64,000 bases of DNA from JAUVXJ01 sp964433755 (GCA_964433755.1 CAYSSR010000001.1:682001-746000), one strand, 5' to 3'; positions 35,766 through 44,482 are shown, counted from the stretch's first letter. Notes: generated by a model from the sequence alone, not told the origin. Numbers and translations: made by a program.

Positions 35766-37559
35766 TTAGCTCACTAGACGCAAAAAGATGTGCTGCGCGA
35801 TTTCCTGGAAGATGCCTTCAAGCTGCTCGGTCGTGTCCGCGCGGCTGTGTGTGCCCCCTGTGGATTCGGCGATCTCCTCCATCAGGTCCTCATTTGTCTC
35901 GGACCCCAGGCTAATGGTGAAGATGACGATGCCGTTCTGGACAGCCCAGTCTACGGCATCGCGGACGTGGGCCACAGCGGTGGGATTACTGTAGCCGCAA
36001 TCGTACGTGCATGGTCTATTGGGTTCTCCGTCGGAAAGAAGGATCATCACGTGGACCGCGTTGGTCCGGCCGTTGTGTCCCTCCGCTGCGTTGGTGCTCA
36101 ACACTTCGCAGCCTCGGTAGATGCCATCGCCGATGTTGGTGGAAACGCTGGCCTCCATGGTCCACAAGGCGGAGACAACTGGCGAGAAGTCGCTGCCCAG
36201 GAGCTCCGAGACGGTTGTCGAGTCGTTGCTGTCGGGGTAGTAGTTGGACGCGAGTCCGTCGTCGTGATACGAGGCCAGCCCCACCTGGTCGAGCTCCGGG
36301 TCCAGGCAGGGGACCTCATGTTCGCCGGCGGGGACCGTACACTCGTTGATGAACCACTGGGCAGCGTGCAGGGTGTCCCACAGCGGCTGGGCCCTGTATC
36401 TGGACGCGAGGCTGTCGTAGCCGCACTGCATCTCTGAGGAGCTAGTCCTGGTCTGGCACCGGCAGTTGGAGCTTCCGCTTGCGCATTCGACCTCAATGTA
36501 TGGGCCCACGCCGGGTGTCACGGCGCTCACGCTGATGTTGTCGAAGAGGCCGTACTCTCCGGTTTGCACGTAATACAAGCCGAATCGGAGCCCGTAGGCG
36601 CTGGCAGACTGCGTGTCCCTCAAGAAGGCCCGATTGCGCCAGTAGTAGTTGCTGTTCGTGTTGTAGTTCATGAACGTCTGCCAAGTACCGCCGGGCTTGT
36701 GCCATCCCCTGAGGTAGTCGCTGTAGTTGTCAAACCCGTAAGTCCTTTCCTGGAGCAGGATCTCTACGTACGGGTAGCTAGACATGTCGAGGTAGCGGTA
36801 GAAGTCGACATTGACGGCTGTGCTTGTCCCCTCGGTCCGGGCGTATTGGCCGTCGATGCTGCGGGAATCCTCCCAGGCACCGACCCTGCTCGAGACGTCG
36901 CACGACCAGGGGGAGCTGGGGCCGCACAGCCGACCGTCGTCTGCATAGTAGCCCGGGTCGTAGCTCTCGAAGTCTTCGAAGAATACCTCCGTGGTAGCAT
37001 CCCACCATGGGCTACACCCATTCGACATGCTCCCTGCTGGCTTGCAGGTGTCGTCGTCCATGGAGCCAGAGATATCGATCACGAGGGCCACATCAAGGCG
37101 GTTGGCGTTCTCCCCAACGGCGTAGGCCGAGACCCCGACCGTCTCGAAGCCCAACACCCTCATGAAGGTCAGGTCGACCTGCTTTGTGCCGCTGACCACG
37201 ATATGGTAAAAGCACATTGTTCCGGTGCACCCTGGCTCGCGGAGGAACGTCCAGCCAAGCTCGAAATCGTCTGCGTTCTGATCATAGCCGTTGTATCTGA
37301 TGTACTCTTCCATGCGCCCCTGGGCAGAATCAGTGTCGGGCAGTTCCTGGGCGCCGGCCAGGGCTGCGGCATCGATGGCACGGCCGAGTTTCACCTTCTC
37401 CACGTACATCAGCCCCAGGTCCACGGCCAGACCCACCGCGGCCAGGAGGGCGACGATCAAGAAGGCGACGATGATCAGACTCTGTCCGTGCTGCTGGTCG
37501 TTCGAGAGCAGGAGATCGCGCACTCTCCTTGCTCCAAGTCGTATGTTGCGTTCAACCAT
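35766..37559 (-). CDS. tadG: TadG-like pseudopilin with interrupted VWA domain
   Basis: 597 residues from the ATG at 37559, which follows GGGAGG. Residues 23-75 are the TadG/TadE pseudopilin start (QHGQSLIIVAFLIVALLAAVGLAVDLGLM). A VWA domain starts at 155 with the MIDAS motif DISGS (162-166). It is then split by an inserted domain (192-370): FEDFES, DMSSYPYVEILLQERTYG, GGTWQTF and the terminal FDNISVSA, a jelly-roll (MAM/concanavalin-like) pattern. The VWA resumes with T474 (STNIGDGI) and D510 (LLSDGEPNRP), so the MIDAS is complete. It looks like a pilus-associated adhesin. The insert is nearly identical to that in the 38863-40656 gene. Confidence 0.85.
   Translation of the reverse strand: MVERNIRLGARRVRDLLLSNDQQHGQSLIIVAFLIVALLAAVGLAVDLGLMYVEKVKLGRAIDAAALAGAQELPDTDSAQGRMEEYIRYNGYDQNADDFELGWTFLREPGCTGTMCFYHIVVSGTKQVDLTFMRVLGFETVGVSAYAVGENANRLDVALVIDISGSMDDDTCKPAGSMSNGCSPWWDATTEVFFEDFESYDPGYYADDGRLCGPSSPWSCDVSSRVGAWEDSRSIDGQYARTEGTSTAVNVDFYRYLDMSSYPYVEILLQERTYGFDNYSDYLRGWHKPGGTWQTFMNYNTNSNYYWRNRAFLRDTQSASAYGLRFGLYYVQTGEYGLFDNISVSAVTPGVGPYIEVECASGSSNCRCQTRTSSSEMQCGYDSLASRYRAQPLWDTLHAAQWFINECTVPAGEHEVPCLDPELDQVGLASYHDDGLASNYYPDSNDSTTVSELLGSDFSPVVSALWTMEASVSTNIGDGIYRGCEVLSTNAAEGHNGRTNAVHVMILLSDGEPNRPCTYDCGYSNPTAVAHVRDAVDWAVQNGIVIFTISLGSETNEDLMEEIAESTGGTHSRADTTEQLEGIFQEIAQHIFLRLVS
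36483..36869 (-). repeat. Coding repeat, copy A (129-residue inserted domain)
   Basis: 387 bp encoding residues 231-359 of the TadG-like protein. Hand alignment to 39895-40281 shows about 14 mismatches (about 96% identity) and 127 of 129 identical residues, in the same orientation, with copies starting about 3.4 kb apart. Sequence on both sides is clearly more diverged. Confidence 0.9.
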
Positions 37560-37666
37560 CGTAGGCCTCCCGGGTGTGTCGAATGTTGTCCTGTTGTCGG
37601 GGGCGCGTTCGTCTCCGACTGCGTCCATCATTCCTCGCTTGTTCCAGCACATCGGGCTTCCTGCCC

Positions 37667-38224
37667 CTATTGGTACCTGGAAACACCGATGCGGTTGATG
37701 GAGCGGCTATAGAGTCTGAACGGTCCGAGACCTATCCATCCGCTGGTGATACGGCTTCCTAGTAGCAGGTCGTGGTCGTAGAAGACCTCGACCACGACGA
37801 CGTTGTTCTCAGTGGTGAACGACCTGGCGTTTTCGCTTGCGATCGTCTCATAGTCGTCTGTCGACATGCGTGATTCCACGGGGAGCGTACCAGTGACGTA
37901 GGGTATGTCGCCGTCTATGCTCCAGGTCCCATCGGCGGCGATGGGCACCTTGGTGATGATGATGGTGGCGTCGGCGTCAGGTCCATCGAAGACGGGGTTG
38001 AGGGAGAGCATAGCCACGTAGACCACTTCCTGGATCTCTTCGTAGTCGAAGACCCGCCGGGCGGCAAAGCGAGCACCCTCGCGACAGGCTGTAGTCACTG
38101 TGAGGTGGGCGCGCATGGCCCAGCCGACTTCCACCATAGACACGAGGATCATGAGCAACAACGGCAGCACCAGCGCCAGCTCAGCCAGGCTTTGTCCGCG
38201 TTGTCGCTCATCAGATTGTCTCAT
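37667..38224 (-). CDS. tadE: TadE-like minor pseudopilin
   Basis: About 185 residues. Start RQSDERQRGQSLAELALVLPLLLMILVSMVEVGWA is the TadE signature: cleavage after Gly in RGQ, Glu at +5, hydrophobic helix. A beta-rich extracellular part carries REGARFAARR. The ATG at 38224 is preceded by GGAGAG, whereas the ATG 7 codons earlier has no ribosome site, so I chose the shorter form. TadE proteins are processed by the TadV peptidase, which is not encoded here. Confidence 0.88.
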   Translation of the reverse strand: MRQSDERQRGQSLAELALVLPLLLMILVSMVEVGWAMRAHLTVTTACREGARFAARRVFDYEEIQEVVYVAMLSLNPVFDGPDADATIIITKVPIAADGTWSIDGDIPYVTGTLPVESRMSTDDYETIASENARSFTTENNVVVVEVFYDHDLLLGSRITSGWIGLGPFRLYSRSINRIGVSRYQ

Positions 38225-38252
38225 CGCTCTCTCCGGGTTTTCCATAGGCCCG

Positions 38253-38855
38253 TCAGGGCGCTCTGCTAAGCAGTTCGCCGGTGGTGGCGTCCACGGTCAC
38301 CACCAGCGTGGCCCTTTCGGGGCTGTAGATGCCCATGGCGTACCACAGCAATCTTTCGCCGCTCTCGTCCAGTCCGACCCTGAGCGTGATTGTGGCCCCA
38401 GGGTGCTGCGCCATAAAGTCGCGACCTCCATTGTCCAGGAAGAGTCTCAGCACTTGCTCGCTGTCCACCTGCCACAGGCCCGCGTCTACGCCGCGCGTTT
38501 TGGCGGTCGCGTCCAACGTCTGCGCCTGCTCCGAGCCATCCGGCGTCACCGATATCACGCGCACCTGGCGTGTCTGAGGTGACAGGAAACTATAACCCCA
38601 GGCCACAGCCTGCTGCAAGTCATCCTCGCTCTCAACGTTCGACCAACTGGCGGTGGCGCTTACCAGTTGGACATCGGTCTGCCAGTCTTGTGCCTCCGTG
38701 ATGGCGGCCGGATACCACTCTCTGGCCGTTTCCAGCGGAGGAAGCGCGGTCTCTCCGGACTCTGGTTGCCCCATGGCGACGACGAGGACCGCCAGGGTAC
38801 CGTAGACCACTATGACGAGCACTCCCAGTATGATCAGTATCAACCTGATTCTCAC
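38253..38855 (-). CDS. Membrane-anchored PepSY-like protein
   Basis: A 200-residue protein: one N-terminal helix (LILIILGVLVIVVYGTLAVLVVAM) followed by an extracellular alpha/beta domain. The C-terminal part, ERLLWYAMGIYSPERATLVVTVDATTGELL, has the strand and D-x-x-TGE-L turn typical of PepSY modules, which often inhibit or chaperone secreted proteins. The middle holds a second, less clear unit (WGYSFLSPQTRQVRVISVTPDG). It lies between the tadE and VWA genes with 7-30 bp spacing. A role in pilus-protein export is inferred from context only. Confidence 0.6.
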   Translation of the reverse strand: MRIRLILIILGVLVIVVYGTLAVLVVAMGQPESGETALPPLETAREWYPAAITEAQDWQTDVQLVSATASWSNVESEDDLQQAVAWGYSFLSPQTRQVRVISVTPDGSEQAQTLDATAKTRGVDAGLWQVDSEQVLRLFLDNGGRDFMAQHPGATITLRVGLDESGERLLWYAMGIYSPERATLVVTVDATTGELLSRAP

Positions 38856-38862
38856 GTCTACC

Positions 38863-40656
38863 TCACTCGTAGGTCTTCAAGGACAATGGCAGGTAGCCCA
38901 CGGGCCAGACAGTGGGCGTGTTCGTTGGCGTCGAAGTGCTGGTCGAAGTGGGCGTGCTCGTGCTGGTGGGCGTGGAAGTGCTGGTCGAAGTCGGTGTGCT
39001 TGTCGGCGTCGATGCGTTGGGGACGGTCGGTGTGGCGTAGTAAGGATCGTACGGATCGCAAGGGTCCCAACCGTTGGCGACCTCTACCCCATCCAGAATG
39101 CCATCGTAGTCTGAATCGGGATTGGTCACGAAGGGACACTGGTCCATGTACTCGTCCTCGTCAGGCAGGCCGTCCCCGTCCGTGTCCAAGCTCACTGGAG
39201 AGCAGCGCAGGTCCTCGGCGATCTCGCTCAGAATCGAGTGTAGCTCACCCGTGTTCGCTGCGTGGTGGGAACTACCGCCGGTGTCCTCGGCGATTTGATC
39301 GAGCAGGTTCGTGTTCGCGTCACTGCCCAGGCCGACGGCATGGATGATGACGCCGTTTTGGACAGCCCAGTCCACCGCGTCTTCAACGTGGGTCACGGCG
39401 AGGGGATTGTCATAGGGGCAGTCGTACGTGCATGGTCTGTTGGGGCTTCCATCAGAGATGAGGAGCATGGCATGAACGGCATCGGTGCGCCCGAAGTGGC
39501 CCTCGCCTTCGTTGGTGCTCAGGACCTCACAGCCCCGGTAGATGCCATCACCCAGGTTGGTCGAGCCCTCGGCGCCAAGCTCGGTCCACAGAGCGTTGGT
39601 CACCGTCGAGTAGACGGTGGTCAGCTCACACACGGTGGCGGAGTCGTTGCTGCCCGGGTAGTAGTTGTCCATTACTCCATCGTCGCTGAAATAGGCCAGG
39701 CCCACCTGGTCGAGGGCCGGATCCAGGCAGGGCGCCCCCCCTTGTGTCTGACACTCGCCAACCAGCCAGTCGGCCGCTTCCAGTGTGTCCCACAGTGGCT
39801 GGGCTTTGTATCTGGATGCGAGCTCGTCGTAGCTGCACTCTAACTCTGAGGGACTAGTCCTGGTCTGGCACCGGCAGTTGGAGTTGCCGCTTTCGCATTC
39901 CACCTCGATGTACGGGCCCACGCCGGGTGTTACGGCGCTCACGCTGATGTTGTCGAAGAGGCCGTACTCTCCGGTTTGCACGTAGTACAAGCCGAATCGG
40001 AGCCCGTAGGCGCTGGCAGACTGCGTGTCCCTCAGGAAGGCCCGATTGCGCCAGTAGTAGTTGCTGTTCGTGTTGTAGTTCATGAACGTCTGCCAAGTAC
40101 CGCCGGGCTTGTGCCATCCCCTGAGGTAGTCGCTGTAGTTGTCAAACCCGTAAGTCCTTTCCTGGAGTAGGATCTCTACGTACGGGTAACTAGACATGTC
40201 GAGGTAGCGGTAGAAGTCGACATTGACGGCTGTGCCCGTGCCCTCGGTCTGGGCGTATTGGCCGTCGATACTGCGGGAGTCGTCGCGAACGCCGACACTG
40301 CTGTCCATCTCACAGGACCAGGGAGAGTTCGCGCCGCAGAGACGATCCTCATAGCCTTCACCGCCGTAGTCGCCGGTCTCGTAGGCCTCGAAATCCTCGA
40401 AGAGTATCTCGCTGGTGGTATTCCACCATGAACTACAGCCATTCGAGAAGGTCGCTGTCGAGCACGTATCGTCGTCCATGGACCCTGAGACGTCGAGGAC
40501 GACGGCCAGGTCGATGGGGCTTGAGCATTCATCTACGATCCGATCCTCTGCTTTCATGATACTCGAGTCCGTTGGGCCGAGCGCTGCCGCGTACAACATC
40601 GGTACTGCAACAAGTAGTGTTGCTCCGAGCGCGAGCGGAGCCCCGCTGAACCTCAT
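38863..40656 (-). CDS. Secreted VWA protein with inserted domain and TSP3 repeats
   Basis: 597 residues. A signal peptide (to about AAA24) replaces the pseudopilin helix of the TadG-like paralog. The VWA starts at 48 with MIDAS DVSGS (55-59), is split by the jelly-roll-like insert (86-265), and resumes with STNLGDGI and LLISDGSPNRP. Calcium-binding type 3 thrombospondin-like repeats follow (DTDGDGLPDEDE, NPDSDYDGILDGVE). Then come a 45-residue Ser/Thr/Pro spacer and the tail YLPLSLKTYE. It is probably a soluble or wall-associated partner of the TadG-like protein. ATG behind GGAGGGA. Confidence 0.8.
   Translation of the reverse strand: MRFSGAPLALGATLLVAVPMLYAAALGPTDSSIMKAEDRIVDECSSPIDLAVVLDVSGSMDDDTCSTATFSNGCSSWWNTTSEILFEDFEAYETGDYGGEGYEDRLCGANSPWSCEMDSSVGVRDDSRSIDGQYAQTEGTGTAVNVDFYRYLDMSSYPYVEILLQERTYGFDNYSDYLRGWHKPGGTWQTFMNYNTNSNYYWRNRAFLRDTQSASAYGLRFGLYYVQTGEYGLFDNISVSAVTPGVGPYIEVECESGNSNCRCQTRTSPSELECSYDELASRYKAQPLWDTLEAADWLVGECQTQGGAPCLDPALDQVGLAYFSDDGVMDNYYPGSNDSATVCELTTVYSTVTNALWTELGAEGSTNLGDGIYRGCEVLSTNEGEGHFGRTDAVHAMLLISDGSPNRPCTYDCPYDNPLAVTHVEDAVDWAVQNGVIIHAVGLGSDANTNLLDQIAEDTGGSSHHAANTGELHSILSEIAEDLRCSPVSLDTDGDGLPDEDEYMDQCPFVTNPDSDYDGILDGVEVANGWDPCDPYDPYYATPTVPNASTPTSTPTSTSTSTPTSTSTPTSTSTSTPTNTPTVWPVGYLPLSLKTYE
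38930..39013 (-). repeat. Imperfect 42-bp tandem repeat in Ser/Thr/Pro spacer
   Basis: Two 42-bp units (38930-38971 and 38972-39013) agree at about 28 of their first 32 bases and diverge afterwards. They encode the Thr/Ser/Pro-rich spacer of the VWA protein. The in-frame unit (14 codons) can change length without breaking the gene. Confidence 0.6.
39895..40281 (-). repeat. Coding repeat, copy B (129-residue inserted domain)
   Basis: Partner of 36483-36869; encodes residues 126-254 of the secreted VWA protein. Amino-acid differences from copy A are only Arg/Gln and Ser/Gly near the N-terminal end. The longest identical run is about 130 bp. Confidence 0.9.
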
Positions 40657-40679
40657 TCCCTCCTCCCTACTGCGCCTCC

Positions 40680-41981
40680 TCAGTAAGTCTTCAGAGCCAC
40701 CGGCAGCGGTGTGCTGATGGGAAACCGCTTCGTGTAGTAGATATCCTGGTCCGCGCCGGAAACCTTCTGCTGATAGAGGAGATAGACGAACTCGCCGTCC
40801 GCTGCCAACGAGGCAAAGCCGTCGGGCCAGCTATCTCTAGGGCTTGCCGGCACAGGCTTTGACCAACTTGCTCCTCCATCACTGCTGACGGAGTAGTAGA
40901 TCCGGTCGGAGTAGTCACCTCCCTGCATACCATTCCAGACGACATGTAGATTCTCAGTGCCGACGAGGGCCACGACCGGGCTGGCGTACGTGGGGAGCAA
41001 CTGGGAGATATCCACTCTGCTGCCAGGTATCAGGGTAGGTGAGATGCCGCTCGTGTTCGACACAGGGAAATGCGCGTAGTACACGTCTTGTACGTGCACT
41101 TGGTCCTGCACGTCGACGCCGAAGGCCACGTGGACTACGTCGTCGCTCCCCACCGCGACACAAGGGGTAGCGGCGTTCTCGGAGAGGCCCACGGAGATGG
41201 TGATCGGCGCCGACCACACGGTGTCTGTGGTGTATACGGTGCCCGAGATGTATAGGATCGCTCGCGGACTGGTGTTCTCTTGCCACACCACGTGGAGGTT
41301 GTCGTGCTGGTCTGTGGTCATCCTCGACTGTAGCGAAGTCTTTCCGGTCTCCGTCACCTTGGCCGGTTTGCTCCAGAACCCACCGAACTCGCCCCTGGCG
41401 TAGAATACCTCAAACGGTGATGAGCCACTTGGACCGACGGTCTTCTCGGACCAGATGGCATGTATCCAATGGTCAGCGACTTCCACGTCTGGTCCGAAGA
41501 TGGGGGTGGTGACAAACTCCGTCGTGGTGATCGTCACACGCTGTTCCCAGCCACCCTCCCAGATCTCTCCATACCACACCTGGTGGAGGCCTGGTGATTC
41601 ACGCCACACAAGATGCAGCCCGCCGTACTCATCTACGTCCACGACGGGCTCGTACCTGTCGGTTGTGGTGGGCGTGAGCGGGGTGGTGAGCGACCAGTTG
41701 TCTCCCCCATCTGTGGACTTGGCGGGGAAGATGGTGTAATGGAGGGTGTCGGTGAGCAGTGCCTCCTCCAGCCAGAACGCGCGGAGCGTGCCACCATCTT
41801 CCAGCAACAGACTGGGTACGCGCGACGTGGTGTCTCCGCTTTGGGACACCTCGATCGGGGGTGGCCAACCGCCGCCGGTCGCGCTCGGCGAGGCCAAGGC
41901 CGTAGCCAACGCCACAGTCAACAGGAATACGGCCCCCGCAGTGGAGACAATGAGCAGCGCAATTCGCCGTGATACCTGCAT
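40680..41981 (-). CDS. Secreted beta-propeller (BNR/sialidase-like) protein
   Basis: 433 residues. A signal peptide (IALLIVSTAGAVFLLTVALATALA) is followed by repeated blades with S-x-D-x-G-x-x-W (STDGGDNWS, SSDGGASWS) and recurring LHLVWRE, LHVVWQE and LHVVWNG strands, a six-bladed BNR-type propeller pattern. The catalytic Arg triad of true sialidases cannot be assigned, so a binding rather than hydrolytic role is likely. It ends in PLPVALKTY, close to the tail of the neighbouring VWA protein. Encoded inside the pilus operon between the VWA and TadE-fusion genes. Confidence 0.72.
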   Translation of the reverse strand: MQVSRRIALLIVSTAGAVFLLTVALATALASPSATGGGWPPPIEVSQSGDTTSRVPSLLLEDGGTLRAFWLEEALLTDTLHYTIFPAKSTDGGDNWSLTTPLTPTTTDRYEPVVDVDEYGGLHLVWRESPGLHQVWYGEIWEGGWEQRVTITTTEFVTTPIFGPDVEVADHWIHAIWSEKTVGPSGSSPFEVFYARGEFGGFWSKPAKVTETGKTSLQSRMTTDQHDNLHVVWQENTSPRAILYISGTVYTTDTVWSAPITISVGLSENAATPCVAVGSDDVVHVAFGVDVQDQVHVQDVYYAHFPVSNTSGISPTLIPGSRVDISQLLPTYASPVVALVGTENLHVVWNGMQGGDYSDRIYYSVSSDGGASWSKPVPASPRDSWPDGFASLAADGEFVYLLYQQKVSGADQDIYYTKRFPISTPLPVALKTY

Positions 41982-41996
41982 GACGGAGGGATTCCC

Positions 41997-44249
41997 CTAG
42001 AACGGGTAGAGTATGATGTCGACAGGGCTTGTCTCTTGATTGGCTGTGACCTGGATTCCGGTCGAGTAGCCCATGTAGAGCACACCGTCGATCTCGACGA
42101 AACCCTCAACCGTGTAGCCGGTTCCCGCCGATACGCAGTCGAAGGCGTAGCTGCCGTCAGTCTCGCTGAGTGCCGAATCCAGCGGGTCGCCGCCCTTCCA
42201 CAGCGACATGTTGACCCTCTCAGAGGGCACGACCAGTTGCTCCGCGATGATGGCCCAGACGGTGCCCGCGATACTCCCGCAGTCGGGGTCCTGGGTGGGA
42301 GTGGCCGTGGGAGTAGGGGTGTCACCTGCGTATACGACGGGGACCGTAATAGGGCCGTAGACGTTGTTCAGTTCGCCGTCCGGAGGAGCCTCGCTGACGA
42401 ACCCGAAGCTATCAGTCTGAGCGTAGACGTAGTATGTATCGCTGATGGTGAACATGTGGCTGAATAGGAGGCCCGTGCTGGAGTTGGCGCCCAGACTACT
42501 GACGCCGCTCCAGTCCACGCCTTTCTCTCCCACAGCAGGACTCACTGTGTCGGTGTACACGTAGAGATCGGTCCAGAAGAACTGGTTGCAGGGGCCAGTG
42601 GAGTCGTTCTTGACTGTAGCGTTGATCATCACCGATGTCCATGCGTACACGGGGTCAGCCTCGACCGACATGCTAGTGATTATCAGGTCGGGCTGGCGCA
42701 CTGGGGTAGGGGTGAAGGTTGGCGTGCTGGTGGGAGTCGCCGTGTTGGTGGGCGTCGGAGTGGGGACGGATGAACAGGGCACGTACACGGGTGCCTGAGT
42801 CTGCTGGCCGGAGATGATGACCAGTGCGTAGAGGTTGTGCTTACCCTCTGTGACCTGGCTGCCCGCTACCGTGAAGCTGGTGGTGAACGTACCATCCGTC
42901 TCGGGGATCACGCCGGCGTCCCCTGTGTAGGAGCGGGCTGTAGCCCCCGTTCCGTCCCACCCGAACAGGACCTCGGTCTCCCCATCGCCGGGCCATCCAC
43001 TGCCCTCGACTGTCATGTCGAGGTCGGATCCTACATCGTCGGTACAAGAGTATATCATCCCCGCTGGGGGGGTAGGGTTGGCGATATTGATCGCCGGGGC
43101 CGGCGTGGGCGTGGCTGTGGGCGTCCTGGTCGACGTGGGGGTGGGTGTGTTGGTGGCGGTCGGCGTGTTGGTCGGCGTGTTCGTGGCTCCCACAACGATG
43201 GCCGCATCCCAGCCATAGTCGCCGAGGACTCTGATCTCGTGTCCTGCCACGAGCGGTGGACTGACCTCGATTCGAAAAGTACCACTGCCCTCTATGATCC
43301 CGTACCCGATACGTTCCAGGATCGTCCAATCCCAGACCGTGAGTGTCGCAGGCACGTAGCTTGGATCCCCGACGCCGGTAACTACCACGTCGTTGGCGCG
43401 CAGAGGTTCGTTGATCAAGAGAGGAATGGGGGTGGCGGTCGGCGTGTTGGTGGGCGTGGGCGGCTCCACCTCCGGCGTGGGAGGGTAGGGGTCCTCGTAG
43501 TTGCATGGATCCCACTCGTTTTCCACCTCCACGCCATCTAGGAAACCGTCCCCGTCGGAGTCAGGATTGGTTACACAGGGGCACCCCAAGACCTCCTCGT
43601 CGTCGTCGATCAGCCCATCACCGTCGGTATCAACGATCGGGGCGGTGGGCATGGCGGTCAGTCGCGGCGGGGCCTGGGCGCCTACCCAGGTCTGGAAGCC
43701 TTCGTTGATCATTTCGGTCTCGGCTGAGACCTGGATAGTGGGCATGACCCCGGAGAGCACCGGGGTGATAACCGGCAGGTTGAAGTACACCCGGACTCGC
43801 ACCCGAGCACCCGGAACGCCTGGACAGTCCATCAACGCCGGGTCGTAGAAAGAGGGCTGCCCTTGGACTGATACACCGAGGTAGCGGGGTGCCGAGTCCC
43901 TGGTCTCGGTGGGGTCCCAGGGCAAGCCAATCGCTGCCTCCCGCGCCTTCTCCTTGATCGCCTCCGCGCGGAAAGCGCTGTACTCCGTAGGGCACACGTC
44001 TCCGTCCTCGGTCCTCGCCTCGCAGTATCCACTCTCATCGGTGTCGCCGCCTGAGGCTACGCACACTTCTTCGGACGGCAGACCCACCACGGCGTACCTC
44101 GCTCCCTCGCGGGCAGCGTGCTGGACTGCGAGATAGGTCTGGACCAGCCTGGCCATCTCGACCATGCCGAAGATCACCATCAGCAGAACGGGCAGCACCA
44201 GTGCGAGTTCCGCCATGCCTTGGCCCTTGTCCTCTTTTCGTCCTACCAT
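41997..44249 (-). CDS. Giant TadE-fusion pseudopilin with surface domains
   Basis: About 750 residues from the ATG at 44249, behind GGGGGC. Residues 7-190 are TadE-like (DKGQGMAELALVLPVLLMVIFGMVEMA, then REGARYAVVG). TSP3-like calcium repeats (DTDGDGLIDDDE, NPDSDGDGFLDGVE) lie near 205-250. Four Thr/Pro-rich spacers then separate a small beta domain, an Ig/IPT-like domain, a CARDB-like domain (PDLIITSMSVEADPVYAWTSVMINATV) and a C-terminal SpaA/carboxypeptidase-regulatory-like domain (GSIAGTVWAI ... ETDGSYAFDCV). TadE proteins are usually below 250 residues, so the exposed arm is exceptional and suggests a pilus-tip adhesin. It is the first gene of the assembly operon. Confidence 0.82.
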   Translation of the reverse strand: MVGRKEDKGQGMAELALVLPVLLMVIFGMVEMARLVQTYLAVQHAAREGARYAVVGLPSEEVCVASGGDTDESGYCEARTEDGDVCPTEYSAFRAEAIKEKAREAAIGLPWDPTETRDSAPRYLGVSVQGQPSFYDPALMDCPGVPGARVRVRVYFNLPVITPVLSGVMPTIQVSAETEMINEGFQTWVGAQAPPRLTAMPTAPIVDTDGDGLIDDDEEVLGCPCVTNPDSDGDGFLDGVEVENEWDPCNYEDPYPPTPEVEPPTPTNTPTATPIPLLINEPLRANDVVVTGVGDPSYVPATLTVWDWTILERIGYGIIEGSGTFRIEVSPPLVAGHEIRVLGDYGWDAAIVVGATNTPTNTPTATNTPTPTSTRTPTATPTPAPAINIANPTPPAGMIYSCTDDVGSDLDMTVEGSGWPGDGETEVLFGWDGTGATARSYTGDAGVIPETDGTFTTSFTVAGSQVTEGKHNLYALVIISGQQTQAPVYVPCSSVPTPTPTNTATPTSTPTFTPTPVRQPDLIITSMSVEADPVYAWTSVMINATVKNDSTGPCNQFFWTDLYVYTDTVSPAVGEKGVDWSGVSSLGANSSTGLLFSHMFTISDTYYVYAQTDSFGFVSEAPPDGELNNVYGPITVPVVYAGDTPTPTATPTQDPDCGSIAGTVWAIIAEQLVVPSERVNMSLWKGGDPLDSALSETDGSYAFDCVSAGTGYTVEGFVEIDGVLYMGYSTGIQVTANQETSPVDIILYPF

Positions 44250-44438
44250 CTGTTGTGCCCCCATTGAATCTGGCAGTACCCCGCGGTAGTTGGGCCCTGG
44301 AGTCAGGTAGATCCGATACGTGGAACTAGTCCAAACGCATGTTCCGCTGAACGGCCTGGCAGCGTGTGCCGCCGGGCGCGTTCGGCCGAGGTGCAGGACT
44401 ACAGGATTGGGCAATGCATGCCCCAACTCCTATTGTAC

Positions 44439-44482
44439 ACTATACATTATGGCCCCGCAAAAGGCAATAGGAATAAGGTACC
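44439..44482 (-). promoter_or_regulatory. Promoter of the Tad assembly operon, shared box copy 2
   Basis: Minus strand: TTGCCT (-35, 44462-44467), 17-bp spacer, TATAGT (-10, 44439-44444). Upstream and overlapping the -35 is the box GGTACC-N6-CTATTGCC-TTTTGCGG (44455-44482), almost the same as the flp pilin promoter box at 45136-45162. The predicted leader to the TadE-fusion start is about 180 nt. Confidence 0.75.

Noticed and set aside
36564..37712. 382-residue plus-strand frame, with a similar short frame at 39976-40170
   Set aside because: Antisense shadows of the two VWA genes; they match each other only because the underlying DNA is duplicated.
43060..43190. GTGGGCGT-rich tract resembling a short tandem repeat
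   Set aside because: It encodes the Thr/Pro-rich spacer of the TadE-fusion protein; the repetition follows from the codons, and no CRISPR-like spacing exists.
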